From: Lunularia cruciata
Taxonomy: Eukaryota; Streptophyta; Marchantiopsida; Lunulariales; Lunulariaceae
NCBI GenBank assembly: GCA_948567375.1
Contig: OX419756.1
Location: 65,548,333 to 65,612,332, forward strand
Direction of reading: 5' to 3'
DNA length: 64,000 nt
Positions 22,388 through 35,267 of this stretch are shown here, in pieces; within the stretch, counting starts at the first letter, position 1; each line of letters opens with the position of its first letter. Under the pieces are notes generated by a model. It did no database searches and had not been told where the DNA came from. It saw nothing but the letters and a program-made list of their open reading frames with translations. The position numbers and the translations under genes were made by a program.

Positions 22388-24598
22388 GAATATTACAATG
22401 AGTAAGCATTGATTCAAAGTAGGAGTCAAGACATCTTTTGAGGTTAGTTTTTTGGAGATCTCACATGGAGAGTATGCTTTAGCCATAATGAAGCCTACCA
22501 AGAAGGATAAGCATTGCAACTACATAGATAGGCAAATGTATGTGTATTACTATCATATCAACCAATAGATTAGTATTGATTGATTTGTAGTGTCTACATA
22601 AGAAGAGATCTTTGATGCAATTGGGTATGAAAAGGTCTTCAATACCTTGGATCTTGAAGTAGGATATCATCAATTGCCAATCAAGAAGGAAAACAAGTCC
22701 AAGACAATATTTTTGGCTATTGATCTTCACAAGAAGGATGTACTATATTAGTGGAAATTCTTATTATGTGGGTGGAAGAATGCTTTGGTTGGCTGAGTTC
22801 CAAAGAGGTAGGAAAAAATTGTAGTAAGATTGAGTTTGCTCAATGTTATATTGATGACATATTGGTCTAAACTACTACCATGGAAGAGCATGAAAGACCT
22901 TTCTTGGAAGTGTTTGAGAGATTGAGCTCTCATGGACTCAAATCACATCATATGAAGTGAAGATTCTTCCAAGAGTAGGTTGAGTATTTAAGTCACACTA
23001 TCTATCATAGATGACTTGGTGCTCAAAGGACCAAGGTGAAGATTATTGCATATTGTTGTGAAATGGACCGCTTAATCATTGTAAAACCAATTTGATCAGG
23101 TTTTTATACAGTTTTTCTAAATTTCTATAGTCCATATTATGGTGATACCTTTGAGTTGAAATTCACCTTTGGCCTAGAAGAGTTCTTCCTAAAGGAGAAA
23201 TTTTGCATAGACCTTTGTGGTGGTGTAAATCTTTGTGGTGATACAAACTCCATGATGGTGGAGATCTTTGTGAAGGATATTTCAATAGTTACAAGTCCAA
23301 ATGAGGTTTGCTTTACCTCATTGGAACTAATTCTCAAGGGCATTCTGTAGACATAAGAATCTCGGTGTTTAGAACTCTATAAATCTAAATACACATTAAA
23401 ATTGGAAACCATTGGGATGGCACCATGACACCTTTGGCCTAGAACAATACTTTGGGTAAGAAACACCACAGTGCACATTTTTAAGTTGACATATCCATGT
23501 TTATAGGTCCAAATTGAGAATGCTTTATTTTGTTGGAAGTGTCTTCTCAAGGGCTCCATTGACATTGAAGACATGGGGTCTGGAGCTATGTAGCAGAAGT
23601 TACAACCATTTGAATGAACCTTTGGGTTAGTAACTTTAAGGATGACACCATGACACCTTTGGCCTAGTACATACTTACGTGTAGGAATCACTTTTGGGTT
23701 GACACTTGTCACACAACGATAGCTAGATTTTTGGCAAGTTGGGGCTGACTTCAAGTGGTTACATGTACACTTGTAGTAGGTTTGAAAAATTCTTTGTTTG
23801 TATTTGGAGTGCTTGAGGAGGATATTACATGAGAGCATGGGAGGAGAAATTGGAGAATTGGCAAGGTTGACGGATCAAGAGTGTTTAGCTTATCAATTGA
23901 TGGAGATTGAAGGAGAAGGATTGGAGAGTTCAAGTTTTCTTAATTGATCAAATGGGGATTGATTATGAAAGAGATTTCAAGATTTATGGAATGAGGACTT
24001 GAGGAGCAAGAAGTTCAAACATTGATTGGATGGGATGATTGGAGAGAGTGGGTTCTTGCACAGATGGCTTTAATCAATAGAGTAAGGAATCACAAGTAGG
24101 TTTTGACAAGAATGGCTCTTGATAGATTGAGGAAGAAATGAGGGTTTAAAGAGTTCAAATTCAATTGACATGGATTGAAAGAAAGGCTGGAGGATTCAAG
24201 GAGTTCTTTTGATTGGGATTGACATGAAGAAGGCTTATTAAAAGTTCTTGATGATCAAAAGGGAGTTTTCAAGATCAATATAGAGTGAGTGAAGAAACAT
24301 TATACTTCATACAATTGTGAAGAAATTTATAATTAATCAATATCTTGAGTTTAATAAATTTTTTGAACTAAGGGTGTTCCAATATATTCCAAACATTGTC
24401 TTTGGAATTAATGAAGGATTGAGAAATAATTAGATCAAATTAGCAATTGTAGTCATATTAAAACTTGATGTTTGTCCATCAAGGATTCTGGTCTTTTGAT
24501 AGTTGGAAACTAAAATCCATGAAAATATATTCCTTGACCTACAAATGTGAGTAAGGTGCAAGTATTCCTTACACTGGTGAACTTTTATTGCCACTGTA
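22388..24598 (+). pseudogene. gypsy RT relic, unit 2, with 1.49-kb insertion
   Basis: 22388-23044 covers the RT fingers and palm without the CC element seen in unit 1: ISHGEYALAIMKPTKK, DRQMCVYYYH, then a KVGYHQLPIKKE frame at 22650 and a VILMTYW remnant of the catalytic site near 22850. 23045-24535 is the same insertion as 12615-14052, and includes a second pair of internal repeats. 24536-24598 resumes the RT (KVQVFLTLVNFYC) and is then cut by a CC element relic. Stops and frameshifts are throughout. Confidence 0.8.
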
Positions 24599-27048
24599 GA
24601 GACTTCAAAAGTACCTCTTGCCAAATCTTTTGCCTATCTATTGCACTCTTCTTTTTCTCATTGGTAAACTCTTTATTTAGGGCACTGATTTGAGTTCCTA
24701 CTTCTTTCCTATAATAAGCCATATGCAACTCTCGAGTGACTATCTTAACCTTCTTACTCTCCCACTTACTTTGGATGTTTGCCTTCTCCACATCCTTCTT
24801 CTACATTTTCCTTTTTACTCTTGATGGTTGTGCTCTTTTTGATCCAAAGAGCTCTCAAATCTCCCTACAATTTTTGGATATCTTCTTTCTTGTTTGTTTG
24901 CTCTACAACTAGTGAAATATTCTACCTCTTGACCTTGTGATTCTCTTGCACTAGATCATTTACATTCTTGCACTTTTTTTTACGTAGGTTCCTTATATTC
25001 TTGCACTTTTCTTTACGTAGGTTCCTCTAGATCCTCCTTACTCTTGGCCATCTTTTCCTTTCCTACATATTCATTTGTATGCAAGTGCTTCACCAACAAG
25101 GTGTAGTCAACCATGTTAGGTCATGCTTCTTTGTGTCAGGGAAGGATCATTTGCAAGAACCTCAATGTAGGTCCAATTGAAATTGACAATGAAGTCCTCT
25201 CCATTTACTATTGGTGGTGCTGAAACCTTACGGAAGATCACTTCCCCTTCTTGGTGAGTCTTGGCTGAAAATTCTTCAATCTCACCTTCAATGTCCACCT
25301 CTTCTCAAACCTCTACACTTGGCTCTACTTGAGTTGGACATCGGATATTCTTTGGGCCAAGGATCTACTTGATCTTTTTTTTCTTTAGCCACAACTTTTT
25401 CCTCTTCAATTTGAACTTTTTCTTGTGAAGCTTACTCCACATTTGCATAATCATCTCCACCTTCCTTTGAATTTTTCCCTTATAGAGTGAGCGTATCTTT
25501 GTTGTCTTCTTCTTCACTTTCTTCTTTTGCTTCTCTTTTATTTTCATCCAAAGAAAGATTGACCATCAAAGGATTCCTTTTGCTCTCTTAGGCACCTTCT
25601 TGGAGTATTTCTTGCTAAAGGATGCTTTTTCTTCTTCTTGGGGATGATTGGCACTACAACTCATTTCACCTCCACAAAATTCCCATATTGAGAAAATTCA
25701 ACATCCTTATCCATGTGATTCTTGATTGTGGAGGGGTCTTTAGGTTGAGCTATAAAATATACCTCCAAAAAAATGGTTGCCAAATCATCTCCTCTCATCT
25801 TCACTTAGCAAATTCAACCCCACATAGAAATGAATTCAAATAGAGCAAGATAGGCAGCTCCTCCATCCTCCTTGAGTTCCTTGATTATGGAGAGGGCTTG
25901 AAAATAGAACATGTAGGCCCATTTGATAGGTAGTCCTCTATATAATTGCTCAAAGAAAATTGCTTGATTGATGGTTAAGAAGGTAGTTTTCTTCAAGAAA
26001 AACAAGTTCACAATAGACTAAATAGTGCACCTACGAGCAAGATGCTTATGAGTATGCACTTTCCAACCATCACGCATAGATCTCTTCTCTAAGAATGATT
26101 CCTTGATGGATGTATTGAACACTTCTCCTCTATCCTAAATTAAGTATCTAAGTCCATTGCTTCTAATTGACTTGTGTCTCCTCCTAGTACTATCTTCCAG
26201 TGTTCTCTCAGCCCCCAACTGTAAGGATTACCCCTACACTCCTCAATTTCTCTCTATGTTCTCCTTTGCATCTCTTGAGTGATGAAAAGTGAACTCAACT
26301 CCCAATTCTAGAGAAGAGACATCAAGTGCTTGCTTTGGAGTAAGTCACTTCTAGCTCTCATGGTCCATTTGTCAATTCTTGGGGATCAAAGGACCACCTT
26401 AGGGATCTTCTTCATGGCTTCCTTTCCTCTAAACATTTTTTAACAAAGGCATAACAACTATAAAGAACTTTCAACTGCAAAGGGCTTGACATTGCACAAG
26501 AATTCTTTGGAGAAGTTCTTGTCCAATACTTGGTTTGATAGACAAGGATTCTTTGGTAATTTTCCTCAAGGGATGATCTATCATTGTCTACATATGAGAA
26601 CTCTTTGATGGGTGTCAATGGTCATTGGTGTTGGTTATTTGTCCAAGTGACAATGCCATTCAAATCAACGTATGGTCTTTGGTTTTGAATATCTTTGGCT
26701 TCAAAGACTCTTTGTACTTGTGCTTTTAGTACTTAACCTCTTCTTTGAACTCAATAATTTTTATACCATTCCTTTGTATAGGAAGATCTTTTGTGATGTA
26801 TTAGTTGTATCCAAATAAGTGCATAGATGAAATCCAAAGAATGCACATAGTAGAGGTTTTTTCCCCATGAACATGAAAATAACTTGCTCTGTCTTCACCC
26901 CAAAAAAGTCAAAAAATTTTGAAAATTTTGCAAAAAGGTTGGGACTACAATCTTCTAACCATTTGATGAATGTTTCTTGTTGAAAAAAGAAGTGACAATC
27001 TGGTCTTGCATGGCTTGGCTAAGTGTCCTTAAATGTGACTAACATGTG
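24599..27048 (-). pseudogene. CC element coding relic in unit 2
   Basis: Minus-strand frames parallel those at 9120-11990. A lysine/glutamate-rich coiled coil lies at 24585-24791 (ALNKEFTNEKKKSAIDRQK). A basic/acidic linker follows at 25116-25547, then FLTINQAIFFEQLYRGLPIKW at 25814-26011, equivalent to the FFHKMFAGEPINWAKCFH segment of the other copies, and an N-terminal piece at 26412-26618. The last about 400 bp (26640-27048) show no frame. The 3' terminal segment is missing and the C-terminal coiled coil is cut at 24598. A short direct repeat (TTCTTGCACTTTTCTTTACGT) is doubled near 24966-25020. Confidence 0.6.
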
Positions 27049-29169
27049 ATGCCATCTTTCAACCTTGCATCCTCTGCCAATACTTACCTCCAACATGATT
27101 TCATCCATGATTAGGGCTTGTGATACCAACTATCAAGGATTGGGACAAAGTTTTCCCAAACACAAAATGCTTCATAGTAAAAACTCTAAAGCCAATTCCA
27201 TAACAAAAGTGTTTGATGGAATTTCTCTAATTATCCTCTTTGAGTTTCCATCACCCAAGGGCTAATAGTTGATTCCTCAAGTTGAGAGAACTCCGGTCCT
27301 TTTCTCTAAACTATCCCTCTTGCCATTGTGAGAAATAAAGTCTACTACTTTGGAGGTTTTCATACTGCCAAGCTCACAAACTCTCTCAATTAGCTACAAG
27401 CTTTTAATTGAACTCCCTCCAAAATACTGCAAAAGTGAATTGGTGATTTCTCTCGTTCAACCCATCATTAATTTCAAGTCACACCTCTGCCTTGCACTAT
27501 CGTTCCATCAATCTTCCATTGACATCCTCAAGTGAGATTCTTTGAGCAATTACAATATTTGCATGAATAAATTCATATGGTAGTAGTCCTTGCATTCCCA
27601 AGAAAGTACAATATTCAATATCTTCTTTGGCTAAAGGACATCTTTCCTTCCTTTAGAATGATACCCGTCCTTCTGAATGGTACACTTTCTTCCAAAAGAG
27701 TGACAATACTAACCTTTAGAATAACCATGATAATAAATATTTGGATTAAGCATCTTCTTCCAAAAAACTCATAGATACTTAAATGCATCCTATCTATTTA
27801 CATGGCTTCTTAGTACTTATTTATACAAAATCAAAGAAAAAGGGACAGTTCTTTTTCAAATCATGGGTACCAAAGGAATTGTAGATTAAAATTTGTTATC
27901 TATTCATCAAACCAACAAATCAAATAGATATAAAATCTATTAAAATCAAAGAATTGCTTCTTCTTCACACCTTTAAGTGATCATTTTTACAAAATACAAC
28001 ATCATACCACCAGATTAAATTTATCCTACGTATTAATGAGATTTAATAAACTAGATTAATCATGAAATATTATATCTTTGATAATTGACTCTAAAGAAAT
28101 TCATCTCCAATTTATCATGGTCCTCTTAGATTACATCTTTTAAAGGAAGCAACGTAATAGGATAGGTTCTAACACCAAGAATCGATCCATCTTTCTCTAG
28201 TTTAGATTGAGATAACCATCAAGGATCTTATTGCTCAATTATGGTGCAATTATACACACATAATCTAAATGTTTCTATATTTGCACCATGTGTTAGCATA
28301 ATTTTCCTTGCACTATTGAGTCTATTTCTCAACATTTAGCAATCTTACAATGAAAAGTCCGATGATTTGGACTCAACCTTACTAATCACATGAGTTCTAT
28401 AAAGGGTGCACTATGATAGTCTTTATTTAGGAGACATGTGAATTGGAGTCCAAACTACCATCCACTTGGATGTTTTAGGTTGGCTTGAAGAGGAAGCTAT
28501 GAAAGAGTCCAAGAAGTCTAACTAGAAACAGTGAATGGAATTGTAGGAAGCTAGAGTTATACTCTTAATCCAAATTCAGAAGACTCAAGTTCAAAAACAG
28601 AAGAGTTATGACAAGCCATTGCAAAAGTGAAAAGGGCTATATTTCAACAAAGTAGATTGTATTATGCTCTTTGATTCCATTTGTTACAAGTGAGCAAAGA
28701 AGAAGTTTCTCTCAAATTATTTTGATATTTATTATTAGGGAAGGAGAATAGTAATCATAATCATAATACAAAATTGATAAGAGATAGACACCTTCATAGA
28801 ACCAAGTATAAGATTTGAAACTTTGTAGGTGATAATACTTCACTCTAAAAAGCATGTGAGACCAAAACCCATATGGAAGCCTATGACTTCAGATTCCTTT
28901 ATCTAAAAGTTATAACTAAAAAGTAAAGATTGTACTGAAGTATTTGATATGGTAATTTTGGAGATTATAGAAAGAAGAGCTTAGAGGAGGAGGAAATCCA
29001 TATGTATCACTTTTATACAAATCCATCACTTAGTCGGCTTATCAATCTATGTACCAAGGTAAGAGAGCTTCGGACACAGAGTGAGTGAGTAGGAGGAGGC
29101 AGGATCAGTGCAACGTATTCGCTTCAAATTAAATAAATTATTACTTTGTTTTTATAAATTGTTTAAGAA

Positions 29170-29365
29170 TTTATTTCAAGGTAGATGAGGTGCACATTCC
29201 TGTCCTGTCTGTCTCAGCCAGTAACCACATAAATCATGATTAAGATCCCAAAATATGCAAAGTCTCACAAGCACGCCTACCGGTAGTGCTGCTTCGAAGC
29301 TCTATATACTGCGTGGTCAAAGCCAGCAACCAGAATTCCTCTACCACATTTGCGTGACGATCGTT
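29170..29365 (+). repeat. upstream-region repeat in block 2
   Basis: Counterpart of 17785-17990, again about 1.2 kb before the homologous upstream region at 30440-30684. It carries the same GGTAGTGCTGCTTCGAAGCT block and TATATACTGC, with no open frame behind it. Confidence 0.55.
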
Positions 29366-30684
29366 CCGAGGCCTAGGGTATTTCATACTAGTTAATATCA
29401 ATGCCCTTAACGCATTCATCACAAAATAATTTCGAAATCAAATACCAAAGTTAATTGTATCTATCAACCATTGAAATGAATTTCCATAGATTCATTTAAT
29501 TACATTTCTATAGAATCTTATGTGGGCTTTGTTGTTTCCTACAGCAGCTAGTAATTCTGCAACCCTGTTCCCCATCTTTGAGTTCTATGGTCTCGTCCAT
29601 TCTGTATCATGCCCTATCATGCCCTACTGTAGTCTACCATGCCTACTCTAGGACCTGTCTATTCCGCTCTGGACACTCCAGGTCCAGTCCCGTGAGCTCT
29701 TATGTGATTATTTCCCGTGATCCTCACAATGAGATCAATGAGATGTTCTGTTCTTTATTCTTTATGAAACCAGAATTCATTTATATCACATTTCAAATTC
29801 GAAAATTTTACTTGTCCAAAGAATAAAAGCAACATAAATCCTAATGTCTCATTTCCGTACTCTTAAAACCAAGGAACACAAAAAAAATTGATAACAAAAG
29901 ATCAGGACACATCATGATAAATAAATATTTAAAAGAAATTAGTTACACTCTAACTTTTTATAGAATTATTATGACTTTCATTCTAAAACCATTTAGACCA
30001 AACTTAAATAAAACCAAACCAAAATAAATTCTTATATATTTTTATCCTATAGGCACCAAATGTACACTGGAAATTTCTTCACGTCTCTCTTATCTCTCCT
30101 CGTTCCTCGTCGACGCTACGCTAATCCTTTGTATGAATCAACCGTTTATAGATTTCGTATATGTTTAGCTATATTCATATATATGTATAACTATATTCAC
30201 TTAGTCTTCTTCGGGCTTTCCATAGACAGTCCTCTAATAATGATACAGATTTTCAACTTATTATCACACAACTTCCTTTAGTTTCTGAGTACGGTATTAG
30301 CAGAATCCAAAATCCTTCCACTGTATATGGTGATGTTCCGTACAGTCCGTACATGTCGAAAGTACCGACTACCGCTCTAGAAAAGAATGAATCGAATGAA
30401 TGTTCCGAAAGAATAACACTACCGAATTCGAATTTCAGTGTTCAGAACTTTCAAGGTAAATGAGATGCACATTCCTGCTTGGAGTCTAGCAATCATAGAC
30501 ATGAGTTAGTTCCAAGAAAATATTGAAAGTCTCGCAAGCACGCTGACTGGTAAGGGAATGGTAGTGCTGCTTCGAAGCTACATATACTGCTGCATGATCA
30601 CCGTTAGCAACCAGTATGTCCGTCACCATACTTTGAGTGACGATTGTAGACGCAGGACTTGCAGAAATCGGGACTATTGCCAAC

Positions 30685-31161
30685 ATGGGAAAGATGAATC
30701 ACTTCACTACTGGCTCATTCATGGTTTTGGTATGTTGCGTGTGCATCGGAGGAATGCTGTTGCCCACAGCAATCGCATCCCGCGTTCTCATGGCGGATAA
30801 TCCATCAGCACCACCACCAGCCTCGCACACTTCCGATCCTGATTTCCATCTACCCCGTTTACCCACACTGCCCCCTCTACCCAATACTTTTCCTGGATCG
30901 AATCCGCCTTCTGCGCACCCTTCCCCATCTTCCAGGTCCAATCCTGTTTCCCCCACACTGCCCCCGCTACCCACTATCGTTCAGCTTCCGAGTCTACCTC
31001 CTTTCCGTCTACCTTCTATCCCTTCCGTCCCACTCCCCCCTCATCCACCTCCTTCTCCCAGAGCTACACATTCCCCTCCTCCTCCACACAATGCGTCTCC
31101 TGCTCGGTCTCCGGAATCTCATGATCACTCTGCCAGGGCTCCCAGTTCTCATAGTGGGTGA
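30685..31161 (+). CDS. proline-rich secreted protein, copy 2 (158 aa)
   Basis: This frame has the same length and start context as the gene at 19151. The signal-peptide-like N-terminus is identical. The proline-rich part differs at six positions by my reading (for example HSSD to HTSD, LPPQPNI to LPPLPTI, LPNLPP to LPSLPP, SVLLPP to SVPLPP), none disrupting the frame. The SPPPP motif and the C-terminal HDHSARAPSSHSG are kept. The conserved frame within a block that otherwise carries indels suggests both copies are, or recently were, functional. The gene lies in the same position relative to the upstream repeat and downstream tandem repeat as copy 1. The family is not recognised; an extracellular hydroxyproline-rich role is inferred. 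Confidence 0.6.
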   Translation: MGKMNHFTTGSFMVLVCCVCIGGMLLPTAIASRVLMADNPSAPPPASHTSDPDFHLPRLPTLPPLPNTFPGSNPPSAHPSPSSRSNPVSPTLPPLPTIVQLPSLPPFRLPSIPSVPLPPHPPPSPRATHSPPPPHNASPARSPESHDHSARAPSSHSG

Positions 31162-31589
31162 TCGTCCGTCAAGCTGAGACTTCAGAGACTCTGCTGACAA
31201 TTTTACTTCACACCGGGGATGATCATCAGCTGTCTCATATTTGTAGATTTACTGATGCGGACGCCTTATTGCTTAACTCATCCGCACATTGGTTGACTTT
31301 CTTAGAAGAGCTTCCTGCTCTCGCAGTTGGTTTACAGATGTAAAGTTTACAAGTCCGAATTTAAGTTTCCGTTTGAGTGCTGTTATGGTGGCTACAAAAG
31401 CTTGGATCCTTCTGCAGATTTGCCTTTCTTTGAGTTTCGACTCGCCGACTAACACTGGCACCAACCGCGTGGATGAACTGAGGTAGCAATGTCCTCAGTG
31501 CTCAAGAGTACACGGAAATTCGAAATGAAATAAGCGCTAAGCACATGACTCTAGGATGAGCCAAGATAGGTAGCTGCCGAAAGCCATTC

Positions 31590-32340
31590 GGTAGAATCCT
31601 GTGCTCATAGGTCGCAGCATGGGTAACTACTATTCGTTGAAATAAACTTGCTCAAAATGCTGCTCCTCGGTACACCGGGGAACACTTCGGTTCTGTCATT
31701 AAGAAGCGGGGAATTCCGCTTATGTGATGTCTTTTGGAATTGGAATAAAGTTTACTATGCCCGAATTATCTTTCCTTTCCTTCCCGAGATCTGGATGGAT
31801 TGACCTTATGAGTTATTAAAGAGAAAATAAAGCAACAATTGCATGAGATCCTTCGAGAGATATTACGTTCCCCAATTGTACCTCTTACCGCGTCTAGCTG
31901 CAGAAACCTACTCGTAGAATCCTGTGCTCATAGGTCGCATGTCTAACTATTTGTGGAAATAAGTTAGCTCAAAGGGGTGCCTGAATGAATGCTGCTCCTC
32001 GGTACACCGAAGAGCACTTCGGTTCTGTCACTAAGTAGCTCAAAGGGGTGCCTGAATGAATGCTGCTCCTCGATTCACCGAAGAGCACTTCGGTTCTGTC
32101 ACTAAGAAGCGTGGAATAACGCTCATGTGATGTCTTTCATAATTGCAATAAAGTTCACTCTGCCCGAATTAGACCAACTTCAGCTTTTCTGAAATTTCTG
32201 CCCGAATTAGACCAACCAGTCAATAAGACGAAAAGTTTGACATTTTGTAATATATGAGGTGTTATTAAAAAAAATTTGATGAGGTCCTTCACAAGAAATT
32301 ACATTCCCCAGATGTACTTGTACTTCTCACAGCGTCTAGA
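31590..32340 (+). repeat. tandem repeat behind gene 2, with nested duplication
   Basis: These are the same two about 325-bp units as at 20090-20735. In the second unit a segment of about 70 bp is doubled: GGTGCCTGAATGAATGCTGC starts at 31976 and again near 32049, each followed by CACCGAAGAGCACTTCGG. The unit end is disturbed at 32170-32240, where a GTCAATAAGACGAAAAGTTT piece appears. Confidence 0.75.
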
Positions 32341-33370
32341 AAGTAAACTTGTCCAGACCATGCGACCTCGAACTCCGTAATTTGCAAGTCCTGAACAAAG
32401 ATCGTTCTGGTTTAGACCAACCTGAGCGTTATTGATTGGACTTCTCACTTGAAGGGAAGTCTTTTAGTAGAAGTTTTTAGAGTGAAAGAGAGTTTGAAGT
32501 GAAGTGAACTATCACCTCCAAGACTAATTTGGAAGTTATTTGTAGTGAAAGTGATCTTTAGTTTTCCCTTTTCTATAGTGTGCCATAAGGTAACACTGCA
32601 TTTGTGTGGGACGATTGGGACGGTTACTTCACAAGAGGTTAAACAAAAAATAATAAATGAATTATAGCTTAGTGATTTCTCTTCACTTTTGGTCACTTGG
32701 ATATTTTAAGGAACAACCTATTCTTACCAACTTTACTAGTATTAGGGTGACAATAAATCACCATAATTCAATATTGACAATATTTAGCATGCGATTCAAA
32801 AACTGAATATAATCTTTAAATTATATATTGATAATGTTGACTCAATCTAGATATCTAATATAGAAGATTGAAAATGTACATGCAAATAAGTAGAATACCA
32901 TATAATTTTATATCTTTTAAAAATAAAAGGAGAATTGTATTTGATATATCGTAATGAGTGAATTAATAGTGACTATAAAAATTTGATGTAAAAGACATAA
33001 AATCACACACTAGAAAATGCAAGTGATCAAATGAACATTGGTTTAATGTTGTTTTTTATTTAAAAAAAATATTATAATTATGCATTAAAATTTCAGAATG
33101 AGTGAATATGGATGAAGATTGATTCTATGTTTATAATTGATGTACAAATAATATTAAAATCAAGGATTGAAAATTTCATTAACCATTGAAATAATCAAGC
33201 ATTGAATACCAATAAAGATGAAAATATAAAAATTTTAAGGTTAATATGGATAAAAATATTTAATTATGTATTTTAACAAAAAAAATAAACTTTTTCATTG
33301 CTGATCTAAATAATCTTTTTTTCAAATTTTACAATCCAAAATTTTAAATTAATACTAGAATCAATGTAAG

Positions 33371-34233
33371 GTGTGATGAGTGTGGTTAGTGTGGTGAGTT
33401 GTTGATGCTTTGGTGCAATCTTGATTTGGTTATAGCCACTAAAATCATCTCCAAAACTGTATCTCTCATGACTCTTCTAACCAACATCTCCAACACATTG
33501 TAGTCCCATTGCTGCTTTGAGATCAAGAAATCATCCATCTCCGACTTCTTCCTTGAAATCTTTGTTGATGATGTTGAACTAGTAGTGCAAGTACTCCTTG
33601 TGTGCATTGGACTACCCTTGCTAGGGGTAAATTCTTGAGAAGAATGTATATCATCTGCAAAACATGCTATCTTCTTCTCTTGTGCCAAAAGCTCCAAGTT
33701 AAGACCTTTGGAGTTTGAGCATTCTCTCTTTTCATACTTGCTCTCCATCACATCTATAGAAACTATCCTCTTGCCTCTATTTTTCATAGGAGGCACTTGG
33801 GCTTCACCACCTCCCTCTTTCTCTTTATTTTCCCCCTCATAACCCCTTCCTCATGGTATGTAGAATTTGTGCAGTTCTGTTGGATGTGACCTCTACTTCC
33901 ACAATAAAAATAAATTTTGTCATTAAAATTGCTACTTGCTTGACCTCCTCTATATGGATAGTTCCTTAAACCCTAGATCCTCTCTCAACATTTTGGCCTA
34001 CCTCTTTCTTCTCCCATAGTTGCATTGCATTGATCTTGAGATCTGCAAGTTGCTCCATAATAGTTTGAAGGGGATCTTTTGGTGGAGGTGCAACAATAGG
34101 AGCAACTCCTACTTGTGGTGGCACCTTTCCCAGGATCAAAAGCCCATGATCATTGTGCTCCATAAACTCCATTTGGGTAACTTGTCAAAGTTATCCATTC
34201 CAAAGTGAACATTCAACAATGTAATGTCCCATT
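33371..34233 (-). pseudogene. gypsy gag relic with zinc knuckle
   Basis: Minus-strand frames read DPLQTIMEQLADLKINAMQ at 33966-34172. After a break comes FYCGSRGHIQQNC at about 33845-33910, a CCHC knuckle whose first Cys is Tyr. A 136-codon frame without stops follows at 33386-33796 (MPPMKNRGKRIVSIDV...). The order and the knuckle indicate a gypsy gag C-terminus. It starts directly at the end of duplicated block 2 and ends at a copia LTR. Confidence 0.65.
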
Positions 34234-35091
34234 TGGTGGAAGAAATCAAATTGGATTGAAAGAACAATGAATTACAAAATTGACTATTTTGTGAGCAAAA
34301 AGTCATTCATCGATCTACTAAGGAGAAACATGAATAAAGATTACATAAATTTCATGTGGTTAGGCCAACATCCACCTATGTCTACAATTGCACAAAATTT
34401 TATTCACTAAAGAAGTATCCAAAATTCTCAACTTACTATAGACACTAGAATATCTATATGCACTTGGATTTGTCATCTCTTATCTAGTTTTGGAATGTGT
34501 GGTGCAAATTGATCCTATATCTAACCCTAGATTGTATGGTACCAAGTGATACATGTCACCTTATAGAGTTTTGCAAATGGGATCCATTCCCACAGCTTCT
34601 TGCATGGTACATTCCTACAAGACCCATTCTTGTAATAGAATCTTGTAGTCCCAAAGTAGAATCCCATACAAGCCATTCCCACAACCATCATTGTAGCTCC
34701 TGTAGCCAATTTTGCAAGTCCAAAAGCCCATCTTGTAGGAGCAAATCCTATAGCTCCCTTAGGACACATTTTTCTTGAACTTCAATTAGATGTAACTTTT
34801 TTAGAACTCCATTTTCTATTATCTTGGTATTTATGGAAATTCCTTGACAAAATGCTTCCAATGAGATAAATTAAGACTCATTTAAATTCTAATTTATAAA
34901 GAAATCAATCCTGATATGAATTTACTTTTTATGTACTCCCATAAATAGAATCTTGTAATTTGAATATTTATCCCCGTACTTAATCTTCTACACTCCCATA
35001 GAAGATCTATATTGTATTTACTCTTCAATGTTCTTGTAGGATAATTTTCCAATAAAGCATTTCTATAATTAATCAAACTCCACACTTAATA
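34234..35091 (-). mobile_element. copia 3' LTR
   Basis: Homologous to 5849-6653 on the same strand. A polypurine tract (GTGGGAGATT on the minus strand, 35091-35100) lies just outside its start, with a copia pol C-terminus before it, so this is the 3' LTR of a second copia copy. Confidence 0.7.
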
Positions 35092-35267
35092 ATCTCCCAC
35101 TTGGACTCTAACATTACTTGTTACCTAATGTATATGACTTCTCTAATTAATGAACTCTGAAATCTAATTGCAACTATGCATTGATTGAGCTTCTCAATTG
35201 TAACTACCCTGGGAAAGATATCTACAAGATTGGTAACTCCAAGAATGTTTACTTCAGGTGCTAGCTT
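35092..35267 (-). pseudogene. copia pol C-terminal relic with PPT
   Basis: A minus frame reads KLAPEVNILGVTNLVDIF, then VVTIEKLNQCIVAIRFQSS, matching the end of copia RNase H (the '..NPADMLTKP..' tail) by position and pattern. It is followed by the polypurine tract and the LTR. The upstream pol is replaced by a CC element terminus at 35268. Confidence 0.65.

Larger units (their letters stand above)
27049..33370. repeat. duplicated 6.3-kb block, copy 2
   Basis: This block is co-linear with 15661-21983. Differences noted by eye: an extra stretch of about 110 bp at roughly 30028-30138, a doubled 70-bp segment at about 31968-32110, replacement of the 3' flank (32444-32780), and scattered substitutions. 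It lies behind a CC element relic rather than behind the RNase H relic that precedes copy 1. Confidence 0.9.

Noticed and set aside
25365..25547. Lysine-rich minus ORF as an independent basic protein
   Set aside because: It lies in line with the linker of the CC element relic and is part of that degraded frame.
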